NCBI RefSeq assembly: GCF_002095535.1
Contig: NZ_MLJI01000002.1
Location: 691,786 to 755,785 of the forward strand
Length of the DNA stretch: 64,000 nt
Reading direction: 5' to 3'
From: Pantoea cypripedii
GTDB lineage: Bacteria > Pseudomonadota > Gammaproteobacteria > Enterobacterales > Enterobacteriaceae
The notes under the pieces are model-generated. The model did not search any database, was not told the DNA's origin, and saw nothing but the letters and a program-made list of their open reading frames with translations. Every line of letters starts with the position of its first letter. The first letter of the stretch is position 1. The position numbers and the translations under genes are program-made. Below, piece after piece: positions 37,860 to 47,221 of the stretch.

Positions 37860-38453
37860 TTACCCCTGCACCGATTTGATAATAAAATCATTGGTTTTTC
37901 GCAGCATCGTAATATCTGGCTTGATCTTGCCGTAGACGCGCATGCCTTCCAGCATCATAAAAATGCATTCGGCCATCACCGCGGCGCTTTCATCGTTGCG
38001 GAACACGCCCTGCTGCTGGCCTTTCTGCAAAATGCTGGTCAGGCGCGCCACAATACCGCGGAATTTATACTCAACCCTGGCGCGCACATCAGCGTCACCC
38101 GGCAGCAATTCGCACGCCGCCGCGATGGTAAAGCAGCCTTTTTCCCCCTCCGGACCCGATGAAACCAGCGCGACAAACTCCAGCGTCTCACGCAGGGCAT
38201 CAACCGGCGTCAGCTCATCATCACGTTGCTTACCGCGCACCAGCCCGGCATCCATATATTGCTGAAGTGCGGCCAGAAAGATCGACCGTTTGTCAGCATA
38301 GAGTTTATAAATGCTCGCGCTGGCCAGTCCCGATGCCTTCATCAAATCCGCCATCGACGTCGCCCGGTAGCCCTGCTGCCAAAAGCAATCGAGTGCCGAA
38401 TTGAGAAAATCCTGGGGGTCAAACTCTCTGGGCCTGCCTGCGTGTTGTCTCAT
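37860..38453 (-). CDS. TetR family transcriptional regulator
   Basis: 197 residues from the ATG at 38453 (GAGGA upstream); a start at 38471 is possible. The N-terminal HTH (about 10-55, YRATSMADLMKASGLASASI and YKLYADKRSIF) is followed by a ligand domain of normal length, with a cysteine pair region KGCFTIAAACELL near 101 reminiscent of redox- or electrophile-sensing members. A perfect 11-bp inverted repeat lies 29-56 bp upstream. It probably represses itself and the DUF2158 gene. Confidence 0.9.
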   Translation of the reverse strand: MRQHAGRPREFDPQDFLNSALDCFWQQGYRATSMADLMKASGLASASIYKLYADKRSIFLAALQQYMDAGLVRGKQRDDELTPVDALRETLEFVALVSSGPEGEKGCFTIAAACELLPGDADVRARVEYKFRGIVARLTSILQKGQQQGVFRNDESAAVMAECIFMMLEGMRVYGKIKPDITMLRKTNDFIIKSVQG

Positions 38454-38481
38454 GGTTGCATCCTCTGGCATGTGGTTGCAC

Positions 38482-38509
38482 CAATTGTAGATCGATTAAT
38501 CTACAATTG
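38482..38509. promoter_or_regulatory. TetR operator palindrome
   Basis: CAATTGTAGAT (38482-38492) and ATCTACAATTG (38499-38509) are perfect inverted arms with a 6-base spacer, upstream of the TetR start. The length and perfection are strong evidence for a dimeric repressor site. Confidence 0.78.
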
Positions 38510-38727
38510 AAACCTTCTTTTCTATTGGGGAGCTGAGCAAAAGGTGAAGGTCAGAATGATGGAGAAAGACGAAGGCAGGGTCATTACCCAATCTCCAGTG
38601 GCACGATCAATTTTTATGAGGAAAAGGTGCAAAAGCACGAGCTGGCTGGGATATTAAAAATACCACTTCATTGTAAATGAATGGGGGTTTCACAAATTCT
38701 GAAAAATATTTATCTAAACATGATTAT

Positions 38728-38907
38728 TTAGAACCTTTCATTGAACTTACCACCAAACCAGGCAACTATCGCAATGGTTACTAGTGTCAACTTACCCCAA
38801 TGATTCGGTATAAATGTTACGTAAATTACAGCCATAAAGACAATTATCCCAATTGGAATAATTTCCATTAGGATGCCGCCAAATATCCTCTTTATGATAT
38901 TTATCAT
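38728..38907 (-). CDS. Small predicted membrane protein, possible immunity partner
   Basis: 59 residues, starting with the ATG at 38907 that overlaps the stop of the upstream unknown gene by one base (TAATG). Two hydrophobic stretches, MEIIPIGIIVFMAVIYVTF (about 14-32) and LTLVTIAIVAWFGG (about 40-53), separated by a short polar turn, predict a two-helix inner-membrane protein. AT-rich like its partner and unlike the neighbouring genes. No family was recognised. A toxin-immunity relation is inferred from size, membrane nature and coupling. Confidence 0.6.
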   Translation of the reverse strand: MINIIKRIFGGILMEIIPIGIIVFMAVIYVTFIPNHWGKLTLVTIAIVAWFGGKFNERF

Positions 38908-39611
38908 TATGTATATTCCTTTAAGACTTTTGCAATATCTTCAGCTGTTGGATCTGATATTTTCTTAATATCATTGATTATATCAGATATAATTGGTTCA
39001 ATATAAACATAAAGCATCTCAAGATTTGCCCTGTACAATAACCGATAATAGCCGGGGTCTGACATCCTGAGTCGCCTTGCCGCCATAGCTGATTTTTGAT
39101 TTTTTCCATACATTTGCGCGGCAGAAAACCAAATCATTCCCATACTGCCAACACGATTTTTTACAGCCAGCGTTGTATTCGTAGCATTAGCAATAGCCTC
39201 AGCAATTGAATAAGAGAAGGCTTTATTTGTTGTACGAGCAGCAACTATTCCAGCGACAACGCCTGCAGTCTTTTTCAAACCATGATTTGCAGCTTCTATT
39301 GGCCTCTCTTCATACTTAGAAAAAAGATACTTTATGTATAAATCTATCATGAAGGCAATTATGTCTCTCCGCCTGTAGAGTTCCTTTATTGCTTTTAACA
39401 TCCTTAAATCTTCATGCCCGATTTCTTTGCAAACATCCTGATACTTATCAAAAAAACATGACGAATACCATGAGGCTCTTTCTATTCCGTGATATACATC
39501 ATCAAGAGTATTATAAGCACCGATTGCTGTTCCCTTAATGCCTTTCTCTAAGGTTAAACTTAACTCTTTTTCGGTGCTGAATTTTAACCTCAGGTAATCT
39601 GATGCGTTCAT
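38907..39611 (-). CDS. Unrecognised 234-residue protein in an AT-rich island
   Basis: 234 residues, not recognised. The sequence is mostly helical, with Lys/Glu-rich ends and a central apolar stretch (about 112-150, HGLKKTAGVVAGIVAARTT and AEAIANATNTTLAV) flanked by basic residues. A second mildly hydrophobic part is near 190 (LLYRANLEMLYVYIEPII). Base composition is clearly more AT-rich than the neighbours, which indicates transfer. It is translationally coupled to a tiny membrane protein. A contact-dependent or pore-forming toxin, or an abortive-infection type protein, is possible; no evidence decides. Confidence 0.6.
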   Translation of the reverse strand: MNASDYLRLKFSTEKELSLTLEKGIKGTAIGAYNTLDDVYHGIERASWYSSCFFDKYQDVCKEIGHEDLRMLKAIKELYRRRDIIAFMIDLYIKYLFSKYEERPIEAANHGLKKTAGVVAGIVAARTTNKAFSYSIAEAIANATNTTLAVKNRVGSMGMIWFSAAQMYGKNQKSAMAARRLRMSDPGYYRLLYRANLEMLYVYIEPIISDIINDIKKISDPTAEDIAKVLKEYT

Positions 39612-39820
39612 TAATTTTCATCCTTAATAATTAATAACATACTCATTAAATACATGTTAAAAATGGATGTATATGCATGCCTGGGCAGGTAAATTAAGGA
39701 TGATACAGGTTTTTTTGAGGGCCTTATTCGATAGCGATCAAAAAATTGATATACAAGCCGGAATAATGGGGAAAGACAAAGCCGGGACAGAAAGCCCCGG
39801 CGGGGTTAATACGCTTAAAT

Positions 39821-42214
39821 TCAGGCTGTCGCTATACTCGCCAGCGTGACTTCAGCCTGGTCATTGGCTACGGCAACACCATCGATAAACAGCGGGCGCG
39901 TTTCGCCTGCTGGCAGGGTGACTTTCAGAGTCTGCCAGGCTGGCTTATAACTTCCTTTGCGGTTGAAACGCAGATGAATGGCCGCCGCATCGCATGTCAT
40001 TTCCCAGTTCAGCCACAACGCGTTACCTTTCTGATAGCCCCATGACTCGCCATCATCTTCGAACAACAGCCCCGCACAGGAACCTTTGCCTTGGAGCGGA
40101 TACAGTCGCAGTTCGCGTTGATCGTCGGCCCTTGCATCAACATGGCGCAGACGCTGGCTTAATGGCAGCCCGGCACCGGCCCGCACCAGCATCGGTTGCT
40201 GCTCCAGCGGTGCATCCAGGATGATCCACTGACCACCGCTGTACCACTGATGCGTCGCAAAATCATACCAGCCGGTTTGATTGTCCGGCAGCCACAGGCG
40301 ACGCTCACGCTGTCCAGGCTCGACCACGCTGGCCACCAGCAAATCACGCCCGAGCAGGAATTCGTCACATTCGACGCTGGTTTGTGCGTCATGTTCATGA
40401 TCGAGGAAGGTCGGACGCAACATCGGTTCATCATCCGCATGCGCCTGCCACAACAGGGTGTAGAGATACGGCAGCAGGCGGTAGCGCAATTCGATTGCCG
40501 CGCGAATGGCAGGCGTTACCGCCGGATACATCCAGGGTTCATTGACGGTGTGATCATCATTCCACGAATGGATGGTAAAACGCGGATGCATCACACCATT
40601 TTGTACCCAGCGCACAAACAGTTCGGCATCAGGCTTATCCCCTGAGAAACCGCCGACATCGTGGCCGACGTTATACAAACCGGAGAGACTCATCCCCAGC
40701 CCCATACGAATGTTGTAACGCAGTGACGTCCAGTTGGTGCGGTTATCACCACTCCAGGTTTGCACGTAGCGTTGCATCCCGGCACAACCCGAGCGGGAAA
40801 TCAGGAAAGGACGCTTTTCCGGGGCAAAGCGCTGCTGCGCTTCCATTGAGGCACGCATCATTAACAATGGCATCACCGGGCGGATATGCTTGATGGCGAT
40901 CGGCGTGCCGAAGCCGTGACAACGCGCTTCACCATCCCAGACTTCATATTCGTTGTTATCATTCCAGGTGGAATCGATGCCCTTTTCCAGCAGTTGCCGG
41001 GTCACATTTTCCTGCCACCAGGCCACCGCGTCCGGATGGGTAAAATCGAGGTGCGAACCTTCGTCATCCCAGAACACCGAACGCTCAGGGGCATCCTGCT
41101 CCGAATCGCGGATAAACAGCCCTCTGGCTGCCACTTCTTCATAACGCGGATGATCCTGTAACAGGCAAGGTTTGATGTTCGCAGCCAGGCGCAGACCCGC
41201 ATCGTGAAACGCCTGACTCATCGCTTCCGGCTGCGGCACCTTGTCGTAGTTCCAGTTGAACACATAACGCTTGTTGTTGATCGAGGTGTAGCCGGAAGAG
41301 AGCTGGAACGAATCACACGGAATATCGTGTTCTTCACACAGGCGGATAAAATTCATCAGCTGATTCTGCGCATCCGGCGCATCGGTGTAATGCATGGTGG
41401 AACCACTGTAGCCGAGGCTCCATTTTGGACCAAACAAGGTTTTCCCTGTCAGACGGACAAAGGTTTTGGTGACATCCAGCACTTTGTCGCCGATAAACAG
41501 GTAATAATCAATATCGCCACTCTCAGCCTGCCAGCGGCGATACGGCTGGTGATAGTTATCCAGCTCATTCCCGAGATCGAACCAGCTGCTGCTGAGGTTA
41601 TCGTAATACAGGCCGAAGCTGACGTCCTGGCGACGGGTGATGGTAAAGGGAACGTGTTTATACAACGGATCGGTTGAGGAGGCGTTGTATCCCATCGCAT
41701 CCAGGTTGCGCATTTCATAGCGCTTGCCATTACGCTGCAAATCACCGGCCTTCTCACCCAGGCCATAGTAACGATCGTCAGTCATGCGACGCTGATAATG
41801 TGCCACGCCATCGCCATGCGCATTCAGCAGGTAAGCGCTGGTGGGACGATCGCTGGTGAGCAATTGCCACTCCCCTGCGCGGTCACGATATTGCCACTCC
41901 AGCGACAGCGGCTGGCGAATGATGACGCGCAATTTGTCTGTCGCGACAATCAACGTGTTGTCCATTTCCTGCAAGGTGAAGCCAGGTAAGGTGAAACCGG
42001 CCAGGCTATCACGCGAGCGGCCTTCCCACGGCACGTCGCTTTCCGGCGCAATGCTCCAGGTTCTGTCGAGGGAATATTCCCCCTGACGTTTAATCACCAC
42101 GCGGAACATATTTTGCTCCAGCACATACAGGCATAACGTATGTTTGTCGTCGATGGTCAGGGCCAGATGGTGTTTGTCGGAACCTGCCAGGGACCAGTTT
42201 TTTAACGTTTTCAT
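39821..42214 (-). CDS. Glycoside hydrolase family 31 alpha-glucosidase/alpha-xylosidase
   Basis: 797 residues. The N-terminal beta-sandwich (about 1-240) precedes a catalytic barrel with LGYSGSTMHYTD near 268, the nucleophile Asp in STWNDNNEYEVWDG near 418, and the acid/base Asp in TWSGDNRTNW near 488, then GVMHPRFTIHSW near 548. The C-terminal beta domains end at 797. No signal peptide. It lies 14 bp after an MFS carrier gene on the same strand and would hydrolyse the imported alpha-glycoside. Plant-derived isoprimeverose or an alpha-glucoside is plausible. Confidence 0.92.
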   Translation of the reverse strand: MKTLKNWSLAGSDKHHLALTIDDKHTLCLYVLEQNMFRVVIKRQGEYSLDRTWSIAPESDVPWEGRSRDSLAGFTLPGFTLQEMDNTLIVATDKLRVIIRQPLSLEWQYRDRAGEWQLLTSDRPTSAYLLNAHGDGVAHYQRRMTDDRYYGLGEKAGDLQRNGKRYEMRNLDAMGYNASSTDPLYKHVPFTITRRQDVSFGLYYDNLSSSWFDLGNELDNYHQPYRRWQAESGDIDYYLFIGDKVLDVTKTFVRLTGKTLFGPKWSLGYSGSTMHYTDAPDAQNQLMNFIRLCEEHDIPCDSFQLSSGYTSINNKRYVFNWNYDKVPQPEAMSQAFHDAGLRLAANIKPCLLQDHPRYEEVAARGLFIRDSEQDAPERSVFWDDEGSHLDFTHPDAVAWWQENVTRQLLEKGIDSTWNDNNEYEVWDGEARCHGFGTPIAIKHIRPVMPLLMMRASMEAQQRFAPEKRPFLISRSGCAGMQRYVQTWSGDNRTNWTSLRYNIRMGLGMSLSGLYNVGHDVGGFSGDKPDAELFVRWVQNGVMHPRFTIHSWNDDHTVNEPWMYPAVTPAIRAAIELRYRLLPYLYTLLWQAHADDEPMLRPTFLDHEHDAQTSVECDEFLLGRDLLVASVVEPGQRERRLWLPDNQTGWYDFATHQWYSGGQWIILDAPLEQQPMLVRAGAGLPLSQRLRHVDARADDQRELRLYPLQGKGSCAGLLFEDDGESWGYQKGNALWLNWEMTCDAAAIHLRFNRKGSYKPAWQTLKVTLPAGETRPLFIDGVAVANDQAEVTLASIATA

Positions 42215-42228
42215 CGTTACCTACTTTT

Positions 42229-43530
42229 TCATGCGCGCTGGGCGCGACGTTCAGCAATAAAAGCGATCAGGAATACCGCACCAATCAGGTCAAAGAAGCC
42301 CATCGCCACGAACAGGGGATTAAAGCCAATCTTGTCGGCCGTCACCCCAATCACCAGCGAGAACAGGAAGCTGGAAATCCAGGCAAAGGAGCCGCGCATA
42401 CCGTTGACGGTCGCCATCTGGCCTTTGTCAAACTTCTCCACCACCAGCGCACTCAGCATGCAGGAGATGATCTGATGGCCGAAACCGCCGATCGAGATCA
42501 ACGCAATGGCGACATAGGGACTTTTGGTGATCGCCACCAGCGCGAGGGAGAGCATCAGGAACGCACCGGTGACAGAGCTGGCAACGACCGAGTTAACCTG
42601 AGTAAAACCAAACAATCGCGTATAGATGCGCGTCAGATAACCACTCGCTGCGCTGCCTAAATCAGCGGCAAGGAACGGTAGCCAGGCGAACATGGCGATT
42701 TGCTTCAGGTCCATACCCAGATCTTTCGCCAGATATAACGGTACCCAGAAGCTCAATACCCCCCAGGCGGGTTCAGCCATAAAGGCCGGGATGGCGATGC
42801 CATAGAAACGTTTGTTTTTGGCGACTGTTTGCAGCGCTTTGAAGAAGCTGAGTTTAACTGCCGGGGGTTCGTTATCCTGGCGGATAAATTCCAGTTCTGC
42901 GCTTGCCAGGTTCGGATGACGCTCAGGATCGCGATAGAACAGCCACCACAGCACCACCCAGGCCAACGCCAGCAGGCCGGTGAACAGAAATGCCCCCTGC
43001 CAGCCAAAGGAAGCATGGGCGAAATAGATAATCGGTGGCGCCAGCATCGCACCGATGGAGAAGCCGACTCCCGCCCAGCCCGCCGCCACCGGACGCTCTT
43101 TTCTCGGAAACCACTCGCCAATCACCTTGGCGTTAGCTGGCGTGGCCGCCGCTTCCGCCCCACCCATGACAAAACGAAGAATAGCCAGATGTACCCAGTT
43201 GGCAGCACCTGCGTGGAACAGGCAGGCCAGTGCCCATATCGAGGCACAGATCAGGAAGCCCATTTTCAGGCCAATCACATCGATTAACCAACCACAGAGG
43301 GGCTGGAAGACGGTATAGGCCAGCTGGAATGCTCCGACGATCCATGAATATTGTTCGGTGGTGATGCCGAGACTGGTTTTCAATTCCGGCGCCAGAATGC
43401 CTAATGAGTTGCGGGTAATGTAGTTGACCGTGACGCCAGCTAAAAACAGCACCAATACCCACCAGCGCAAATTGCGCCAGATTCGCTTACTGCCTGCGGC
43501 AGCTATCCCCGGATTCAAACTGCGGTTCAT
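42229..43530 (-). CDS. MFS transporter, anion:cation symporter family (ExuT/GudP-like)
   Basis: 433 residues from the ATG at 43530, after GGAGA; a GTG at 43542 is an alternative. Twelve membrane segments; NYITRNSLGILAPELK near 37 and RFVMGGAEAAATPANAKV near 115 mark the ACS family, whose members carry hexuronates, glucarate or tartrate. It is the first gene before the GH31 gene and divergent from uxuA, so it may take up a glycoside or uronate released from plant cell walls. Two UxuR-like palindromes in the divergent region suggest uronate control. Confidence 0.9.
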   Translation of the reverse strand: MNRSLNPGIAAAGSKRIWRNLRWWVLVLFLAGVTVNYITRNSLGILAPELKTSLGITTEQYSWIVGAFQLAYTVFQPLCGWLIDVIGLKMGFLICASIWALACLFHAGAANWVHLAILRFVMGGAEAAATPANAKVIGEWFPRKERPVAAGWAGVGFSIGAMLAPPIIYFAHASFGWQGAFLFTGLLALAWVVLWWLFYRDPERHPNLASAELEFIRQDNEPPAVKLSFFKALQTVAKNKRFYGIAIPAFMAEPAWGVLSFWVPLYLAKDLGMDLKQIAMFAWLPFLAADLGSAASGYLTRIYTRLFGFTQVNSVVASSVTGAFLMLSLALVAITKSPYVAIALISIGGFGHQIISCMLSALVVEKFDKGQMATVNGMRGSFAWISSFLFSLVIGVTADKIGFNPLFVAMGFFDLIGAVFLIAFIAERRAQRA

Positions 43531-43722
43531 CTGGTTCTCCACTTTTTATTGACATCATGGGTTAACAATTCCCGCGGTTAACAGAGGCTGAAGGAAGGGT
43601 TTCAGCGCAGGATTTGTCATGTCTTATTGAGGCGCGGTTTCTGTGAACCGTCTCTGACCATCCGCCAGGAGTGAAACACAGTTAATCAAGGTGGTCGTCA
43701 GGTTGGTGCCGCATTTGTGATC

Positions 43723-43841
43723 TGGTTAACCAAATTCACCTTATTGGTTGACATGATGCGGTAAAGAGTCGAATTTTAGCGTCAGACGGTGCCATGGCCG
43801 ATAAAGGATGCGCATTTCCCGGCTTAATTGGTCAACCAATT
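43723..43841. promoter_or_regulatory. UxuR/ExuR-type operators between the MFS gene and uxuA
   Basis: TGGTTAACCA (43723-43732) is a perfect palindrome and AATTGGTCAACCAATT (43826-43841) has 7-bp perfect arms around CA; a half-site ATTGGTTGAC follows at 43743. Known UxuR/ExuR sites are AATTGGTNNACCAATT-like. The second site lies 27 bp before the uxuA ATG. The uxuR gene lies downstream. Confidence 0.75.
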
Positions 43842-43867
43842 TAAAAATTCACTGGAGAGGAAAACAC

Positions 43868-45046
43868 ATGAAGCAGACCTGGCGCTGGTACGGTCCGAAT
43901 GACCCTGTCTCACTCGCTGATGCAAGACAAGCTGGCGCAACCGGGATTGTCACCGCTCTGCACCATATTCCCAACGGTGAAGTGTGGTCGGTTGAAGAGA
44001 TCATGCAGCGGAAAGAAATCGTTGAAACCGCAGGTTTAGTCTGGTCAGTGGTGGAGAGCGTGCCGATTCATGAAGAGATCAAAACCGGCAGCGGGCAATG
44101 CCAGAAATGGATCAGCAATTATCAGCAGTCGCTGCGCAACCTCGCACAATGTGGCATCACCACCGTTTGCTACAACTTCATGCCGATCCTCGACTGGACG
44201 CGTACCGATCTCGAATACCTGCTACCCGATGGCGCGAAAGCGCTACGCTTTGACCAAATCGAGTTTGCGGTGTTTGAACTGCATATCCTGCAACGTTCCG
44301 GAGCAGAGCAGGATTACAGCGCGGCAGAAATGGCTCAGGCCGCCGAGCGTTTCGTCAGCATGAGTGACGAAAGCAAAGCACGCCTGACCCGCAATATCAT
44401 CGCTGGTCTGCCGGGTGCGGAAGAAGGTTACACGCTCAATCAATTCCGTGCACAACTGGCGCGCTATGATGGCATCGACAAAACAAGGCTGCGTGAAAAC
44501 TTTGCTACCTTCCTGCGCAGCATTATTCCGGTGGCGGAAGAAGCCGGGGTCCGCATGGCGGTTCATCCCGACGATCCACCGCGTCCGATTCTCGGTTTAC
44601 CCCGCATCGTCTCCAATGCGGATGATTTGCAGTGGATGATCGATACCGTCAGCAGCCCGGCCAATGGCTTCACCATGTGCACCGGCTCCTATGGGGTACT
44701 GGCAGAGAATGATTTGCCCGGCATGGTTAAACGCTTTGCCTCACGGATTTATTTCGCCCATCTGCGTTCAACTAAACGCGAAGAGAATCCGAACAGTTTT
44801 CATGAAGCCGCCCATCTGACCGGGGATGTGGATATGTTTGCAGTAATCAAAGCCATCGCCGAAGAGGAGCATCGCCGTAAAGCGGCCGGTCAGGAAGACC
44901 TGATTCCGATGCGGCCCGATCATGGTCATCAGATGCTGGACGATCTGCATAAGAAAACCAACCCCGGTTATTCCGCGATCGGTCGCCTGAAAGGGCTGGC
45001 GGAAATCCGCGGCGTAGAGCTGGCTATCCATCGCGCCTATTTTTAG
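43868..45046 (+). CDS. uxuA: Mannonate dehydratase
   Basis: 392 residues from the ATG at 43868, close to the 394 of the E. coli enzyme; a start at 43808 would run through the operator. [33 protein letters not shown] near 31, [15 protein letters not shown] near 102, [12 protein letters not shown] near 235 and RPDHGHQM near 350 carry the active-site and metal residues. It converts D-mannonate to 2-keto-3-deoxygluconate, the glucuronate branch of uronate catabolism. The adjacent UxuR-type regulator fits. A fructuronate reductase (uxuB) is not seen in the window. Confidence 0.95.
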   Translation: MKQTWRWYGPNDPVSLADARQAGATGIVTALHHIPNGEVWSVEEIMQRKEIVETAGLVWSVVESVPIHEEIKTGSGQCQKWISNYQQSLRNLAQCGITTVCYNFMPILDWTRTDLEYLLPDGAKALRFDQIEFAVFELHILQRSGAEQDYSAAEMAQAAERFVSMSDESKARLTRNIIAGLPGAEEGYTLNQFRAQLARYDGIDKTRLRENFATFLRSIIPVAEEAGVRMAVHPDDPPRPILGLPRIVSNADDLQWMIDTVSSPANGFTMCTGSYGVLAENDLPGMVKRFASRIYFAHLRSTKREENPNSFHEAAHLTGDVDMFAVIKAIAEEEHRRKAAGQEDLIPMRPDHGHQMLDDLHKKTNPGYSAIGRLKGLAEIRGVELAIHRAYF

Positions 45047-45099
45047 CGCTGGCTTCCGGGGCTGACTTTACGGCCCCACGCTTTAAGACTGGAGTTAAC

Positions 45100-45256
45100 A
45101 TGGAAAACACCCTTGCCAGTGGCGCATGCAATGCCACCCTTCCGCCAATGGGTGAAGGATGGCATCCTGCCTGAAGATGAACAGCTGCTCGGTAACAAGG
45201 TGCAGGATATTTGCTTCAACAATGCGCAACGTTTCTTTGCGCTCGACCCTTTGTGA
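45100..45256 (+). pseudogene. Remnant of a hydrolase gene between uxuA and uxuR
   Basis: A GGAGTTAAC ribosome binding site and an ATG at 45100 open a reading frame that stops after 24 codons. In another frame, 45131-45256 reads [20 protein letters not shown], then [19 protein letters not shown] and a stop, resembling the C-terminal end of an amidohydrolase_2-type enzyme. The body of the gene is missing, so an internal deletion seems to have fused its two ends. The family assignment is tentative. Confidence 0.5.
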
Positions 45257-45344
45257 GGTCAGCAGAATCACTATGCTATAGTGCCTGTCTCTGAAGATGG
45301 CAGCTTCAGGGATCGTTAATCCCTTAATCAGCAGAAAGAGCATT

Positions 45345-46121
45345 ATGAAAATTCATGCCTCACCACAGCGCCCTTATCAGGAAGTCGGAGAGCTTCTCCG
45401 CAGGATGATTACGCAGAAGGAATATGCTGTGGGGGAACGGCTACCGCCGGAACGTGAAATTGCCGGGATGCTGAATGTCACGCGTACCCTGGTGCGTGAG
45501 GCGTTGATCATGCTGGAGCTGGAAGGGTTGATTGAAGTGCGGCGGGGTGCAGGTATCTATGTGATTAATGATAATCCGTCGCCGCCAGTCCCTGCGCAAC
45601 CCGCCTGCAACGATGCTGGTCCGTTTGAGATGTTGCAGGCTCGTCAGCTACTGGAAAGTAACATCGCCGAGTTTGCTGCACTCCAGGCCACCCGCGAAGA
45701 TATTGTGAAAATGCGTCAGGCGCTGGAGCTGGAGGAAAAAGAGCTGGCTTCCGGTGCCGTGAATAGCTCAGAAAACGGTGACCGCAATTTCCATCTGGCA
45801 ATTGCCGAAGCAACCCATAACAGCATGCTGGTGGAGCTGTTTAAACAGTCCTGGCAGTGGCGTGAAGACAATGTGATGTGGAGCCAGTTGCACCGTCATC
45901 TGATTAACACCAGCTACCGCAAACAATGGTTAGATGATCATAAAAAGATCCTCGCTACACTTATCAAAAAAGATGCCCGTGCCGCCAAAATGGCAATGTG
46001 GCAACATCTGGAAAATGTTAAACAGCGCTTGCTGGAATTCTCTGACGTCGATGATATTGACTTCGATGGTTACCTGTTCGATTCCTGGCCGCTAAATAGC
46101 ACCAGTGGTCAGGACATCTGA
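45345..46121 (+). CDS. uxuR: GntR/FadR family regulator of uronate catabolism
   Basis: 258 residues from the ATG at 45345, the length of ExuR and UxuR. The winged HTH (about 8-75, ERLPPEREIAGMLNVTRTLV) is followed by an FCD domain (about 95-240) with LLESNIAEFAALQATRED, FHLAIAEATHNSMLVELF and AAKMAMWQHLENVKQRLLEF, a near match to UxuR as I remember it. It represses hexuronate genes until fructuronate or a related ligand is present. Two operator-like palindromes lie before uxuA. Confidence 0.92.
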   Translation: MKIHASPQRPYQEVGELLRRMITQKEYAVGERLPPEREIAGMLNVTRTLVREALIMLELEGLIEVRRGAGIYVINDNPSPPVPAQPACNDAGPFEMLQARQLLESNIAEFAALQATREDIVKMRQALELEEKELASGAVNSSENGDRNFHLAIAEATHNSMLVELFKQSWQWREDNVMWSQLHRHLINTSYRKQWLDDHKKILATLIKKDARAAKMAMWQHLENVKQRLLEFSDVDDIDFDGYLFDSWPLNSTSGQDI

Positions 46122-46159
46122 TGGGCTTCTGCTGATTATCTGTCCAATGCGTTTCAATG

Positions 46160-46190
46160 AAACTCCTGTACAGCTGGCAGGAGTTTTACT
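46160..46190 (+). terminator. Terminator after uxuR
   Basis: AAACTCCTG (46160-46168) and CAGGAGTTT (46178-46186) form a perfect 9-bp stem with a 9-base loop, followed by TACT. It lies 38 bp after the uxuR stop and separates the catabolic cargo from the replication region. Confidence 0.75.
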
Positions 46191-46354
46191 TTCTGGCTTC
46201 AAACATGTCTGACTGACAGCCCTGTTGTTATCGTCTTCCCTTTTGCTGACTTTCCAGGTGCAAGCCCCCTGTTAAGCCCATGGCAGATCTTATCTGGTTA
46301 TGCAGGATCCTCTTACCTGGTTGCTGATGCCTTCAGTTCTGTCAACACTCATGC

Positions 46355-47220
46355 CTTATCTACTCACTACAGCTTATATCTGGCTACTCAGGACTGATTA
46401 CAGCTCAGATAACATCAGTCTTTAACTCCGATATTTTGAGTTTAAAATCTTTTAATATCATAAAGATATATCTATACCACTCTTTCAGCTGACACTGATT
46501 TTGTGATAAGTCTGCATATTGCCATAATATAAGTGACGTTGTCACAGGCTGTATTTAATTCATGTAAGCTACTGATAAGATTATGTTATTGCTAATAAGC
46601 TGCTTTTAAGAACCGATGCCATTGCCTCAAATCAACGTGATTATCTCTACTCCCTATAGTTTATATATAAGCTATAGGGAGTAGATCATCTCTCGTGATA
46701 CTTCATAAGCTGTGGGGAGTAACCATAATCTATAGTGAGTAAGTTGTGATTTAAACGATGAAGTTAGTGGTTGCTAACAAAAATAAAATCAATAAGTTGC
46801 AGGTTAGTGGTTACCAGGGGGGTAACTGAATATAAGCTATAGTGAGTAGATTACTCTCCCCAGACTATATATAAGGTATAGCGAGTAACCTTCCCTGCCG
46901 CGGATGTAGCAACATAAGCTGGAGGGAGTAGGTCATAAGATGTCACACCCCCTTTTATCAACTGTAGTGAGTAGATTCTTGCCAACCCCCCTCCCCTGCA
47001 TAAGCTATGGTGAGTAATCTACTCACTACAGCATATGGCATAATCTATAGTGAGTAGGGAGATAAGCTATAGTGAGTAACCTTCACGAAGAAAATTATGT
47101 GAACGGGGTAATTAGTTAAATTAAGATCAGAGAGTTAGCTGAAAAATATAAACTATGGAGAGTATTTAGAAGGGCAAGTATAAGCTGTAGTGAGTAACCT
47201 ACTCACTACAGCTTATATCC
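46355..47220. repeat. Iteron cluster downstream of repA
   Basis: More than ten copies, in both orientations, of a repeat close to ATAAGCTATAGTGAGTAG. Clear ones begin near 46667, 46735, 46834, 46908, 46999, 47040, 47063 and 47179, with inverted copies near 46360, 47020 and 47198. RepFIB replicons have such repeats on both sides of repA, used for replication and copy-number control. The rest of the 1.1-kb stretch from 46122 to 47221 contains no gene. Confidence 0.85.
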
Positions 47221-47221
47221 A

